Of a stretch of DNA of 64,000 bases, positions 43,918 through 52,282 are shown one piece after another. How positions within the stretch are numbered: position 1 is the first letter of the stretch; each line of letters begins with the position of its first letter. The position numbers were made by a program, and so were the translations under genes. The DNA is taken from positions 1,240,001 to 1,304,000 of the forward strand of contig NZ_JACNYK010000002.1 of NCBI RefSeq assembly GCF_014692505.1. Reading direction: 5' to 3'. The DNA is from Sphingobacterium arenae. Lineage in GTDB: Bacteria; Bacteroidota; Bacteroidia; Sphingobacteriales; Sphingobacteriaceae. A model generated the notes under the pieces. That model did not search any database, was not told where the DNA came from, and saw only the letters and a list, made by a program, of their open reading frames with translations.

Positions 43918-44943
43918 CTATAATAATATAAGCCCCTCTTCTCGCATTGCTATCCAAAACCCTGTTGGGATATCTTTTATAGCCATTGTCGCATTATTGT
44001 GAACTTTTTCAGGTTTCGTCGTATTTAGCGCCACACTGCGAATCCCAGCAATATTAAATCCAAAGTTAAAACAGGCTTCGGCCGGTAATATGTCAAACTG
44101 AGCGCACAGTGCCCAAAATTTATCCCGCCAAACGTATAGTGCTTTTCCCTCTTCCGTATCTTTATCAATACGCTGATAGTTAAAATAATCGCTTCCTACC
44201 AAAAAACCACCGTTAAATACTGCGGAGTTAATGACCGAGATTCCCTTTCTTCCTAATTCCTCAATAAAGTCGATAAGTTCTTTCGGATGACTGTATACCG
44301 TTAAGCTGTTAGCGATCATCACCCAATCTAACGGCACGTCACCTGCTATCCGCTGGATTATCTTCCAGTCTTTCGCACCAACTCCTATTCCCAAGACCTT
44401 CCCTTCCATCTTTAATTCGGCCAAAGCACGATAAGCCTCCAAAACATCTCGGTAACGCTCTTCCTCTTCTTCTACACTGCCCGCATTAGCTATATATTCA
44501 TCGGGGTCGTGAACCGAAACCAATTGTGCCGTATAATCATCCAATAATGTATTTCCTTGATGAAAACAGGCTAAAATACCCTCATAGCTTATCTTCTGCA
44601 CCGCGTCGTTGTTTAATCCTTTCCATACCTCGGGTTCGAATGTAGGTTCTGGCGTCGTTAGAGGCACCTGATACCAACCCAGTTTATTACTGATCAACAC
44701 TTCAGAAGGTGCAACCCCCAACTGGCTTAAACTCTTTCCTATTGATTCCAAAGAAAGACCCGCTCCATACTTTCCTGCGGTGTCAAATACCGCTTTTCCA
44801 GGCGCATGCTTTATACATTCCCGGACAATCGCTAATTTTTCTTCAAAAGGCAGTTCTATATATAAATTCCCCAGCCCACTTGTTCCGAATACAATGGCAG
44901 GTAATTGGTCCTGTAAATTTGCGTGTCTATTGCTGTTTTCCAT
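43918..44943 (-). CDS. Aldo/keto reductase (aldose 1-dehydrogenase-like)
   Basis: About 341 residues starting at 'MENSNRHANLQDQLPAIVFGTSGLGNLY'; a start 14 codons upstream is less likely. It is a TIM-barrel NAD(P)H oxidoreductase. 'VFDTAGKYGAGLSLESIGKSL' carries the catalytic Asp and Tyr, 'LISNKLGW' the Lys, and 'LVSVHDPDEY' the His. The overall pattern is closest to D-threo-aldose/L-fucose 1-dehydrogenase and pyridoxal dehydrogenase relatives. The true sugar substrate is not determined. Confidence 0.88.
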   Translation of the reverse strand: MENSNRHANLQDQLPAIVFGTSGLGNLYIELPFEEKLAIVRECIKHAPGKAVFDTAGKYGAGLSLESIGKSLSQLGVAPSEVLISNKLGWYQVPLTTPEPTFEPEVWKGLNNDAVQKISYEGILACFHQGNTLLDDYTAQLVSVHDPDEYIANAGSVEEEEERYRDVLEAYRALAELKMEGKVLGIGVGAKDWKIIQRIAGDVPLDWVMIANSLTVYSHPKELIDFIEELGRKGISVINSAVFNGGFLVGSDYFNYQRIDKDTEEGKALYVWRDKFWALCAQFDILPAEACFNFGFNIAGIRSVALNTTKPEKVHNNATMAIKDIPTGFWIAMREEGLILL

Positions 44944-45015
44944 TATTTTTTTACTTGATCGAATGAATGGATGCAAAATATGCATAATTACGCTAAACCA
45001 ATAATCTGTATATAA

Positions 45016-45750
45016 TTATGTATGCGTAAAATGAGATTTCTCGTTCAATATTTCTTCGTCCGTTAAATCCAGTCGTAGCGGCGTAATCGAAACCATATCA
45101 TGTTCCACCGCCCACCGATCAGTTCCTTCTTCCGCCGGCTCCAATGGGGTCACCGTAAACCAATAGTGTTTTCGACCCATTGGATCCGTTCCCGGCACGA
45201 TCGTACCGTCATATAATCGGACAGACTGCCTTGTCCATACAATATCCGTAGGATCCGGAGGAAAATTAACATTATATAGTGCGAGTTCATCATTTTTCAA
45301 CAAGAGCGCTAATGTCTTCGATACATAGGCCTCTAGATGTTCAAAATCTGGTTCGTCCTTTCCAACAGGTGTACTCAGGGCTATTCCCTTCACACCAAAC
45401 AGCACCGCTTGTTTTGCCGCAGCTAACGTTCCCGAATGCCACATTGAATTTCCCAGATTGGGGCCCATATTAATTCCAGATAAAACCACATCCACATTTT
45501 TCCATAAGTGCATTCCCATGGCTACACAATCGGCCGGTGTTCCGTTTACGCGATGCGCCTCTATATCCGGAAACTCAATCGGGGATTTTTTATAGCCTAA
45601 TGGTCTTGAATGTGTTACGGCATGTCCCATAGAAGACTGTTCCACATCCGGTGCAACAACCCTCACTTCCCCAAAATTCTTTGCTACCCTCGCTAAAGCT
45701 GCAATCCCCGGGCTATATATGCCGTCATCATTCGTCACTAAAATTCTCAT
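45016..45750 (-). CDS. surE: 5'/3'-nucleotidase SurE
   Basis: A 244-residue metal-dependent phosphatase that removes phosphate from nucleoside monophosphates. The metal site Asp8-Asp9 in 'MRILVTNDDGIYSPGI', Ser39/Ser40 in 'VEQSSMGHAVT' and Asn94 in 'LSGINMGPNLGNSMWHSGTLAAA' are as in characterised SurE proteins. It is divergent from the lipid kinase gene. Confidence 0.95.
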   Translation of the reverse strand: MRILVTNDDGIYSPGIAALARVAKNFGEVRVVAPDVEQSSMGHAVTHSRPLGYKKSPIEFPDIEAHRVNGTPADCVAMGMHLWKNVDVVLSGINMGPNLGNSMWHSGTLAAAKQAVLFGVKGIALSTPVGKDEPDFEHLEAYVSKTLALLLKNDELALYNVNFPPDPTDIVWTRQSVRLYDGTIVPGTDPMGRKHYWFTVTPLEPAEEGTDRWAVEHDMVSITPLRLDLTDEEILNEKSHFTHT

Positions 45751-45822
45751 AACATCTTCGTATTTATTTTCTTAGTTTAACAACAATTTCCCCTATCAAA
45801 ATGTTCTCTTACTAAAGTAAAC

Positions 45823-46722
45823 ATGAAGCAGGTAATCTTATTACATAACCCCAACGCGGGCGACGAAGATCACTTTAAGTCAGATCTTATCCAAGCGATC
45901 GAAAACGAAGGATACCGGTGCACCTATTTTTCAATCAAAAAAGATGAGCACTGGAAAGAACAACTTGCTCGTGCAGATTTAGCTGTCGTAGCAGGGGGTG
46001 ACGGGACGGTGCGAAAAGTCGTCAAAGAGCTTGTCCAAAGAGGCCCATTGAATAAAAGAATAACGCTAGCGCTACTACCCATGGGTACAGCAAACAACCT
46101 GTCCAAGGCATTACTCCTCGATAAAGAAGCTAATTTTGACAGCCATATCAGGGCTTGGAAATGCAGCAAACGTCAGCGATTTGATGTCGGCATGCTTGAA
46201 TACGACAGTATCTCTAATTTTTTTATAGAAAGTGTAGGGTATGGCCTATTTCCGACGCTCATCCAAAAAATGGATATGGCAGACATCGGCCCGTTGGAAA
46301 CGACGGAAGAGCAGCTACAATTAGCCCAGGAAGAACTCTATCAAATTATACTAACCGCAGAAGCACATCGGTACACCATTCACGCCGATAGCAAAAGTTA
46401 TGAAGAGAACTATCTGCTATTAGAAGTCATGAATATTCCGTCCATCGGTCCCAATCTTATGCTAGCCCCCGCATCCCAAATAGATGATGGTTATCTGGAT
46501 GTCGTGATGATTACCGAAAAAGAACGAGATGCATTTGCATTACATATCAAAAAAATTATTGATCAGGAAAAAACGTCTTTTGATTTTCAAACGCTACGAG
46601 CGAAAAAGATTAACATACAATCCGCGAATAAGAACATCCATATCGACGACAGGAATGTATCTATAGCCAATGACCTGCTCACTATCACCGTACAGGAACA
46701 TATCTTGAATTTTCTCAAATAA
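45823..46722 (+). CDS. Diacylglycerol/lipid kinase family protein
   Basis: A 299-residue cytoplasmic kinase of the DAGK/YegS type. The start 'VILLHNPNAGDEDHFK', the nucleotide loop 'VVAGGDGTVRKVVKEL' (GGDGT at 58-62), 'LLPMGTANNLSKAL', and the later 'PNLMLAPASQIDDGYLDVVMI' fit the family. It phosphorylates diacylglycerol, sphingosine or a related lipid. Sphingobacteriaceae contain sphingolipids, so a sphingoid-base kinase role is possible but not shown. Confidence 0.88.
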   Translation: MKQVILLHNPNAGDEDHFKSDLIQAIENEGYRCTYFSIKKDEHWKEQLARADLAVVAGGDGTVRKVVKELVQRGPLNKRITLALLPMGTANNLSKALLLDKEANFDSHIRAWKCSKRQRFDVGMLEYDSISNFFIESVGYGLFPTLIQKMDMADIGPLETTEEQLQLAQEELYQIILTAEAHRYTIHADSKSYEENYLLLEVMNIPSIGPNLMLAPASQIDDGYLDVVMITEKERDAFALHIKKIIDQEKTSFDFQTLRAKKINIQSANKNIHIDDRNVSIANDLLTITVQEHILNFLK

Positions 46723-46991
46723 GAAACAACCGTTTAAGCAGGCAAACAAATACCGACAATAGTAAACTTCAAACTGTATTATTGGCACGATAAATATCCA
46801 TTTTTGGCAGATGAAGATTATAAAAACCAAAAATATGTCAGTAATCTGTCAATTATGACAAGCCTATAAATTAGTTCTCCAAATATTATGTTAAGAGGTG
46901 TTAAATTCACACTATGTACATACGAAAGGCATAAGAATTGATGTTATAATAGTACTTCATAATTTAGGTTTATAATTGGTTAGTTAGTTAA
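46723..46991. other. Intergenic region, no gene seen
   Basis: No reading frame over 25 codons with a credible start, and no clear promoter. The stretch ends at a terminator that is far (about 270 bp) from the lipid kinase stop, so a short untranslated transcript is possible but has no other support. Confidence 0.4.
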
Positions 46992-47023
46992 AAATCCTAA
47001 GGTTCCCCGCCTTAGGATTTTTT
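46992..47023. terminator. Terminator upstream of the SemiSWEET gene
   Basis: AAATCCTAAGG (46992-47002) pairs perfectly with CCTTAGGATTT (47010-47020), with T runs on both sides, so it may work on either strand. Confidence 0.85.
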
Positions 47024-47078
47024 ATAGGCAGCTTAGCAAAACAATTCCGTTCGATCCCGCGTACTCTAATAAAGATAT

Positions 47079-47333
47079 ATGGAAACAATAATTGGAATTT
47101 TAGCCGGCGTATTCACCTCTGTTTCAATGTTACCACAACTGATAAAAGTTCTCAAGGAAAAAGACGTGGAAAATCTCTCCCCCTATATGATTGCTATCCT
47201 GGTAACGGGTGTATCCTTGTGGGTGATTTACGGTATGATACTTCAAGAATGGCCTATTATCCTATCGAATGCATTCTCCGTCCTCGTCAACATAACCCTA
47301 CTAACCTGTTATTTTTTCTTTAAAAAAACGTAG
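47079..47333 (+). CDS. SemiSWEET-type sugar transporter
   Basis: An 84-residue protein with three membrane helices and the PQ-loop motif 'SVSMLPQLIKVLKEKDVENLSPYMI' in helix 1, then 'SLWVIYGMILQEWPIILSNAFSVLVNI' with the family's conserved Trp/Tyr and Asn. SemiSWEETs are half-transporters that dimerise in the inner membrane to move sugars. Substrate unknown. Confidence 0.9.
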   Translation: METIIGILAGVFTSVSMLPQLIKVLKEKDVENLSPYMIAILVTGVSLWVIYGMILQEWPIILSNAFSVLVNITLLTCYFFFKKT

Positions 47334-47494
47334 AATACGATAACGGCGAACCTGTAATCACATATACGGCATATCGCGGAAACGCACGTATATAATCACG
47401 CAATCACGTGTTAATCCTTTTAAACATTAAGGTAAATGGACTGTTCAATAATAAAATGAATGATGAAATTGACTAAAACAACAAAATAAACGGG

Positions 47495-47857
47495 ATGAAA
47501 ACAGATCATAAAACAACGTTTGGAAAGAAATTCCAATATATAGCAGCTACGGTTCCCCTTATTCCAGGAGACAAAAAAGAAAAATTTGGGGAAGCAGAAA
47601 ATCAAGAAATTAACAAAGACTCCGTTATAGGTGGAGCAGATGATGTACATCGTGAAAATCCGACGGATGATCTGCGGGATTCCGACCTTGTTGATGCAGA
47701 ACCTCTTCAAGAGGATATCGATCGTGCTACAGATGGAAACGAACAAACAGACAAGGATGACGAGAGAAAAGAACAGCATCCCCCCTCCGATTCGGAAGAG
47801 CAAAATCTGGACATAAGCAATCTTGAGGATAGCGAGGATATTATAGATGAGCATTAA
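47495..47857 (+). CDS. Acidic, probably disordered protein, unknown
   Basis: A 120-residue protein. The first 25 residues are basic ('MKTDHKTTFGKKFQYIAATVP') and the remainder is overwhelmingly Asp/Glu with Asn, Gln and Ser and almost no hydrophobic clusters, so it should be unfolded. There is no signal peptide. It precedes another unrecognised gene by 31 bp and is likely co-transcribed. Such composition is seen in small stress-related or phase-forming proteins, but nothing specific can be said. Confidence 0.55.
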   Translation: MKTDHKTTFGKKFQYIAATVPLIPGDKKEKFGEAENQEINKDSVIGGADDVHRENPTDDLRDSDLVDAEPLQEDIDRATDGNEQTDKDDERKEQHPPSDSEEQNLDISNLEDSEDIIDEH

Positions 47858-47888
47858 TTTTTAAGATGTATATCAAAAATAGAGGCAT

Positions 47889-48494
47889 ATGGAAAAGAAT
47901 ATTCCGAAGCAAGTAGAGGGTAAATCCCTAGACTGTTTCAAAACGGTAGATCTACCTTCTCTTGAGGAGGCCACAACATTTTTTAAACATATTAAAAGGA
48001 AGTTAATTGACGTCAACCATTGGAATGAAATCACGAAAGCCCCTTCCGCCACCTTTACCATCGTGGATGCTTCCGGTCATACGATAGAGCGACCTGTAAA
48101 AAAACACGATTATATCCGTATCGATATTCCCGGCCCAGGGCTTCCTTCAGCCAAAGGATATGACTGGGTACATGTAGAAGATATCACGGAGACAGCAAAT
48201 GCCGAGGGTGCCGATATTATTTTGACATTAAGGCCTTGTGCCGATCCGACACAGGAGGACACGGATACAGCACATTTCTTTAAGCGCCTAGCTACTTCGT
48301 CTATTCTCGTAGAACAAAAAGGCAGGCATATTTCGCTACATTATGCTGGTCGTAATGAAATTATCAATACCGATAATGCATCTATGCTAGACAACTTACG
48401 CAATTTTATGGTCGGTTTAGGAGCAAAAATGGGCGCATCGTTTCCACAATGGAAAGCATTGATTGAAGGACTTGGTGATGCTGATAATCATTAG
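47889..48494 (+). CDS. Conserved-looking soluble protein of unknown function
   Basis: A 201-residue cytoplasmic protein, no signal peptide or membrane helix. It begins with a helix-forming acidic region, then 'DVNHWNEITKAPSATFTIVDASGH', 'HDYIRIDIPGPGLPSAKGYDWVHVEDI' and 'LRPCADPTQEDTDTAHFFKRLATSSILVEQKGRHISLHYAGRNE'. The mix of strands and short helices suggests one compact domain. No family was recognised by eye. It is flanked by the acidic protein gene upstream and an AI-2E-family permease 73 bp downstream. Confidence 0.75.
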   Translation: MEKNIPKQVEGKSLDCFKTVDLPSLEEATTFFKHIKRKLIDVNHWNEITKAPSATFTIVDASGHTIERPVKKHDYIRIDIPGPGLPSAKGYDWVHVEDITETANAEGADIILTLRPCADPTQEDTDTAHFFKRLATSSILVEQKGRHISLHYAGRNEIINTDNASMLDNLRNFMVGLGAKMGASFPQWKALIEGLGDADNH

Positions 48495-48567
48495 TGCATA
48501 CTTCATCAACTATTTCCCATGTCGATTGTTGTATTATAAAAAATAAAGAATCCTTCACGAAAACAGC

Positions 48568-49635
48568 ATGGGCAAAACAATCTCTAAAACGTTACAAGTA
48601 ACCTTCACCCTTGTTTTAATTGTTATTATCTTATATTATGGAAAAGATGTATTAGCGCCGTTGGCCATTGCCGGCATTTTATCTATGCTGTTTGTTTCAC
48701 CTTCTCTCTGGATGGAAAAGAAGGGGGTACCGCGATGGGCAAGTACACTGATTGCAGTCGGTATTCTTGTCATGTGTATTGCTGGAATCGGTTTCCTATT
48801 GAGTTGGCAGTTACAAAACTTTGCCGAACAAATCAGCTCTTTAAAACAAAACCTGTCACAAATGCTTTCCAATTTACAACACTGGATACAAGATCGATTC
48901 GACATTGATCAGGCGAAACAACGAGCCATAACGGAAACGCAAATGAAAGATCAGTCGACAGAGCGTTCTTCGGTCACTCAGCTCGCATCCGTATTTTTTG
49001 GCCTGCTGGTGGATTTCATCTTAGTAATAGTTTATACCTACCTTCTACTCTTTTACCGCTCTCGACTCAAAAACTTCCTGCTTAAACTAACCGCTCCCAA
49101 AGACCAGGAGAAGGCCATGGAAATCGTAGATTCAGTTAGTCAAGTAGCAGCCAACTATATGACTGGACTTGCAAAGATGATTGTTGTACTATGGATTCTC
49201 TATGGTGTGGGATTTACAGCCATTGGCGTAGAAAATGCATTATTTTTTGCGGTAATATGTGGATTATTAGAGCTGATTCCTTTCATAGGAAACTTAACGG
49301 GCACAGCGATAACCGTGTTAGGCGTGACGGCTCAAGGTGGAGAAACCAATATGATTTTAGGCGTTATATTGATATATGGCGTTGTTCAGTTTGTTCAAAC
49401 CTACCTGCTCGAGCCCTTAATTGTGGGAAGTGAGGTTCATATCAATCCATTGTTTACCATATTTAGCTTAGTGGCCGCCGAAGCGGTATGGGGAATCCCG
49501 GGCATGATTCTCGCTATTCCACTTACAGGGATGATCAAGATTATATGTGACCGTATACCGCGATTGCAGCCTTACGGCTACTTAATCGGTAGCGATAAAA
49601 AAACAAAATCACTTTGGAAACGTAAGTTTTTCTGA
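48568..49635 (+). CDS. AI-2E transporter/PerM-family membrane protein
   Basis: A 355-residue inner-membrane protein with seven or eight helices and a polar, coiled-coil-like segment at about 85-135 between helices 3 and 4. The conserved 'GLLELIPFIGNLTGTAITVLG' and 'QTYLLEPLIVGSEVHINPLFTIFSLVA' motifs define the family. Some members export the AI-2 signal and others act as Na+/H+ antiporters, so substrate is open. Confidence 0.9.
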   Translation: MGKTISKTLQVTFTLVLIVIILYYGKDVLAPLAIAGILSMLFVSPSLWMEKKGVPRWASTLIAVGILVMCIAGIGFLLSWQLQNFAEQISSLKQNLSQMLSNLQHWIQDRFDIDQAKQRAITETQMKDQSTERSSVTQLASVFFGLLVDFILVIVYTYLLLFYRSRLKNFLLKLTAPKDQEKAMEIVDSVSQVAANYMTGLAKMIVVLWILYGVGFTAIGVENALFFAVICGLLELIPFIGNLTGTAITVLGVTAQGGETNMILGVILIYGVVQFVQTYLLEPLIVGSEVHINPLFTIFSLVAAEAVWGIPGMILAIPLTGMIKIICDRIPRLQPYGYLIGSDKKTKSLWKRKFF

Positions 49636-49714
49636 TTTTTTTGAACTGGATAATTCTTTCGTTGTTCTTCCAATAGAAGATTGTTCTAATGTAAAATTTA
49701 AAAAGACAAGTGTT

Positions 49715-50275
49715 ATGGGAAAATTGAGCGGAAAAAGAATCGCTATATTGACAGAGGATGGCTTCGAACAAGTCGAGCTGACAAGTCCGAAAGAAGCGTT
49801 GAAAACGGAAGGTGCGCAAGTGGATATCGTCTCGCCCCGAGAAAAGGTTGTACGATCGAAAAAAGGCGACGATTGGGATAAAGAATATCCGGTGGACATA
49901 CCGTTAAATCAAGCAAGAGTAAATGATTATGATGGCTTACTGATTCCGGGAGGCGTAATCAACCCAGATAAATTACGCACAAATGAAAGAGCACTTTCTT
50001 TCGTACGTGATTTCTTTGCGGCGGGCAAACCAGTTGCAGCCATCTGTCATGGCCCCCAAGTATTGATTGATGCAGAGGTGGTGGAAGGTCGAAAACTCAC
50101 TTCAGTCGCAGCAATTAAAAGAGATTTAATGAATGCCAAAGCAAAGTGGGAAGACACGCAAGTGGTAACGGATCAGGGGTTGGTTACGAGTCGGACGCCG
50201 GACGATCTCCCCGCTTTTAACAAAAAAATTGTCGAAGAATATGCGGAAGGACGACATGCTGGACAGCACGTCTAA
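49715..50275 (+). CDS. DJ-1/PfpI-family type 1 glutamine amidotransferase-like protein
   Basis: A 186-residue cytoplasmic protein. Nucleophile Cys111 and His112 sit in 'VAAICHGPQVLIDA', the elbow motif of the family. 'AILTEDGFEQVELTSPKEAL' holds the conserved Glu, and 'DGLLIPGGVINPDKLR' follows. Relatives such as YhbO/PfpI are stress-linked proteases or deglycases. It has its own terminator downstream. Confidence 0.92.
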   Translation: MGKLSGKRIAILTEDGFEQVELTSPKEALKTEGAQVDIVSPREKVVRSKKGDDWDKEYPVDIPLNQARVNDYDGLLIPGGVINPDKLRTNERALSFVRDFFAAGKPVAAICHGPQVLIDAEVVEGRKLTSVAAIKRDLMNAKAKWEDTQVVTDQGLVTSRTPDDLPAFNKKIVEEYAEGRHAGQHV

Positions 50276-50313
50276 CACGATAATAATAACTATTTCTTAA
50301 CGCAAATACAACA

Positions 50314-50343
50314 AAAAGGAGAACGTCCAATGTTCTCTTTTTT
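50314..50343 (+). terminator. Terminator after the DJ-1/PfpI gene
   Basis: GAGAAC (50319-50324) and GTTCTC (50332-50337) pair around a 7-nt loop, extended by an A-rich/T-rich flank and a six-T tail. Confidence 0.8.
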
Positions 50344-50463
50344 GTTTTTAATCTTTAGCTTTGCTAAAAAATTGAACGGTATGAAAGCTAACACACCTAC
50401 CTTCAAAGACAGCATGACTATCTTTTGGAAACAGATACGAAATGAATAAATAATAATTTGCAT

Positions 50464-51213
50464 ATGAAACATGCTGCGTTGTGGTGCGCTTTGCTTTCTG
50501 TTGTGTTATCGTTGTCCACCTGTAAAACACAACTTCAGCACGAGGTAAAAAAACGTCAATATTATCAGATCGACTCCTCCATCGTCGCTGATAGCCGTAT
50601 TATCGACCATTACACCCCTTATAAACAGAAATTAGATGCCGAAATGAACCGTGTGATCGGTATTTCGGACCAATATCTTACCCATAGCCGTGCTTCGGAA
50701 AGCCTGATGGGTAACTTTTTTGCAGATGCATTATTATGGAAAGGCAAACAACTCGATCCGGATGTGCAGGCTAGTTTCTCCACCAAAGGGGGGATCCGCG
50801 CCGAGCTCAAAGCAGGCGATATCACTATTGGCAGCATGTTCCAAATTATGCCGTTTGAAAACGTCGTGTCCATTTTAACACTTCATGGAGCAGATATGTT
50901 GCGTTGGGCCGACTATATGGCAAAAACAGGAGGACAACCCGCTGGCGGAATCAAATTAGTGGTAAAAGACGACAAGGTAGTAGAGTTCTTAGTACAGGGT
51001 AAACCAGTTGACCCAGATGCCAAGTATAAGCTCGTTACATATGACTATTTGGCAAACGGAGGAGATTACGTAACCTGTTTTGACGACGTTATCGCACGTC
51101 AGGACTATAAGCAGCTCATCCGTGAAACATTGATAGAATATGTTTCAGATTTAACAAAACAAGGCAAACACATTCAAGCGCAACTAGATGGAAGAGTCCA
51201 AATCACTAAATAA
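50464..51213 (+). CDS. 5'-nucleotidase C-terminal domain lipoprotein
   Basis: About 249 residues, a lipoprotein with lipobox near 'SLSTC'. It corresponds to the substrate-binding C-terminal half of UshA-like 5'-nucleotidases. It has 'ESLMGNFFADALLWKG', 'STKGGIRAELKAGDITIGSMFQIMPFENVVSILTLHGADML' and 'YDYLANGGDYV', the family's nucleotide-binding region. The ATG at 50464 is preferred to a TTG six bases earlier. The metallophosphatase half is encoded by the next gene, whose start overlaps this one by 26 bp. The order is reversed relative to the fused enzyme. Confidence 0.9.
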   Translation: MKHAALWCALLSVVLSLSTCKTQLQHEVKKRQYYQIDSSIVADSRIIDHYTPYKQKLDAEMNRVIGISDQYLTHSRASESLMGNFFADALLWKGKQLDPDVQASFSTKGGIRAELKAGDITIGSMFQIMPFENVVSILTLHGADMLRWADYMAKTGGQPAGGIKLVVKDDKVVEFLVQGKPVDPDAKYKLVTYDYLANGGDYVTCFDDVIARQDYKQLIRETLIEYVSDLTKQGKHIQAQLDGRVQITK

Positions 51214-52147
51214 AAGTAGAAGAGATTTTATCAGGCAGTCCCTCCTCTTGGGTACTGCCGCCACGCTCGGCTCCTTACCTTTTAGCGCCATAGCTGCTGC
51301 CAAAACGAAACGTTTAACGATCCTGCATACCAACGACGTCCACAGTCACATCGAACCCTTTCCCATGGATGGCTCTCGCAACCAGGGTTTAGGCGGTGTT
51401 GCCCGAAGAAGTGCGTTAATCAACAGGATTCGGCAGGAAGAAAAAAGCGTCTTGTTGTTAGATTCCGGCGATATGTTCCAAGGCACACCCTATTTCAATA
51501 TGTTTGGTGGAAAAGTAGAGTTGGAACTGATGTCTAAACTGGGATATGAAGCTGGTACCTTTGGCAACCATGAATTTGACAATGGTTTAGAAGGGTTAGC
51601 AAAGCACCTGAATAAAGCCCATTTCCCCTTTCTGACAGCGAATTACGACTTTACAGGCACCGTTTTGGAAAATCGCACAAAGGCGTATCATGTGATCAAA
51701 AAAAATGGTCTACGGATAGGTCTCACTGGAGTCGGCATTGACGTAACGGGATTGGTAGACCCCAACAACCATAAAGGCATGGCTTACCTTGATCCCATTC
51801 CTGTGGTGAACCGCATCGCCAAAATGCTGAAAGAAGATAAAAAATGTGATCTGGTCATTTGTCTCTCCCATTTAGGCTACAAATACGAAGATAATCAAGT
51901 GGATGACCTGAAACTGGCTGCTGCTTGTCGACATGTCGACATTATATTGGGCGGGCATACGCACACATTTCTCCATGAGCCTACGCGCGTGCGTAATCTG
52001 GATGGCAGGGAAGTATGGGTAAACCAAATGGGATTTGCCGGCATACGTCTCGGGCGTCTGGATGTTGTTTTCAATCAAGCTACCGGAGCGAAGAACATAA
52101 TGGCACAACATTATACGATCGGCATGAACGAAAACCAATTGGTGTAA
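51188..52147 (+). CDS. Tat-exported metallophosphatase, 5'-nucleotidase N-terminal domain
   Basis: A 319-residue protein. A twin-arginine signal 'SRRDFIRQSLLLGTAATLG' (about 10-28) precedes the calcineurin-like phosphatase domain. Metal ligands are visible in 'LHTNDVHSH' (Asp50, His52), 'DSGDMFQG', 'FGNHEFDNG', 'CLSHLGYK' and 'ILGGHTHTF'. The C-terminal nucleotide-binding domain of UshA is absent and is supplied by the overlapping upstream gene. Together they should hydrolyse nucleotides outside the cytoplasm. Confidence 0.92.
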   Translation: MEESKSLNKSRRDFIRQSLLLGTAATLGSLPFSAIAAAKTKRLTILHTNDVHSHIEPFPMDGSRNQGLGGVARRSALINRIRQEEKSVLLLDSGDMFQGTPYFNMFGGKVELELMSKLGYEAGTFGNHEFDNGLEGLAKHLNKAHFPFLTANYDFTGTVLENRTKAYHVIKKNGLRIGLTGVGIDVTGLVDPNNHKGMAYLDPIPVVNRIAKMLKEDKKCDLVICLSHLGYKYEDNQVDDLKLAAACRHVDIILGGHTHTFLHEPTRVRNLDGREVWVNQMGFAGIRLGRLDVVFNQATGAKNIMAQHYTIGMNENQLV

Positions 52148-52226
52148 AAAAGCAAAGCGTATGTAGGCTTTGCCATCATCATTAGATTTTAAAGTTTAAC
52201 AATATGTACGTGCGGGGAATATAAAA

Positions 52227-52258
52227 AAGGAGAGCTGCAAAAATTTACAGCTCTCCTT
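52227..52258 (-). terminator. Terminator of the TonB receptor gene
   Basis: AAGGAGAGCTG and CAGCTCTCCTT form an 11-bp perfect stem. On the minus strand it is followed by a six-T run, so it ends the receptor transcript. Confidence 0.88.
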
Positions 52259-52282
52259 AAAACGTCTTTCGCAACAAGCAGA

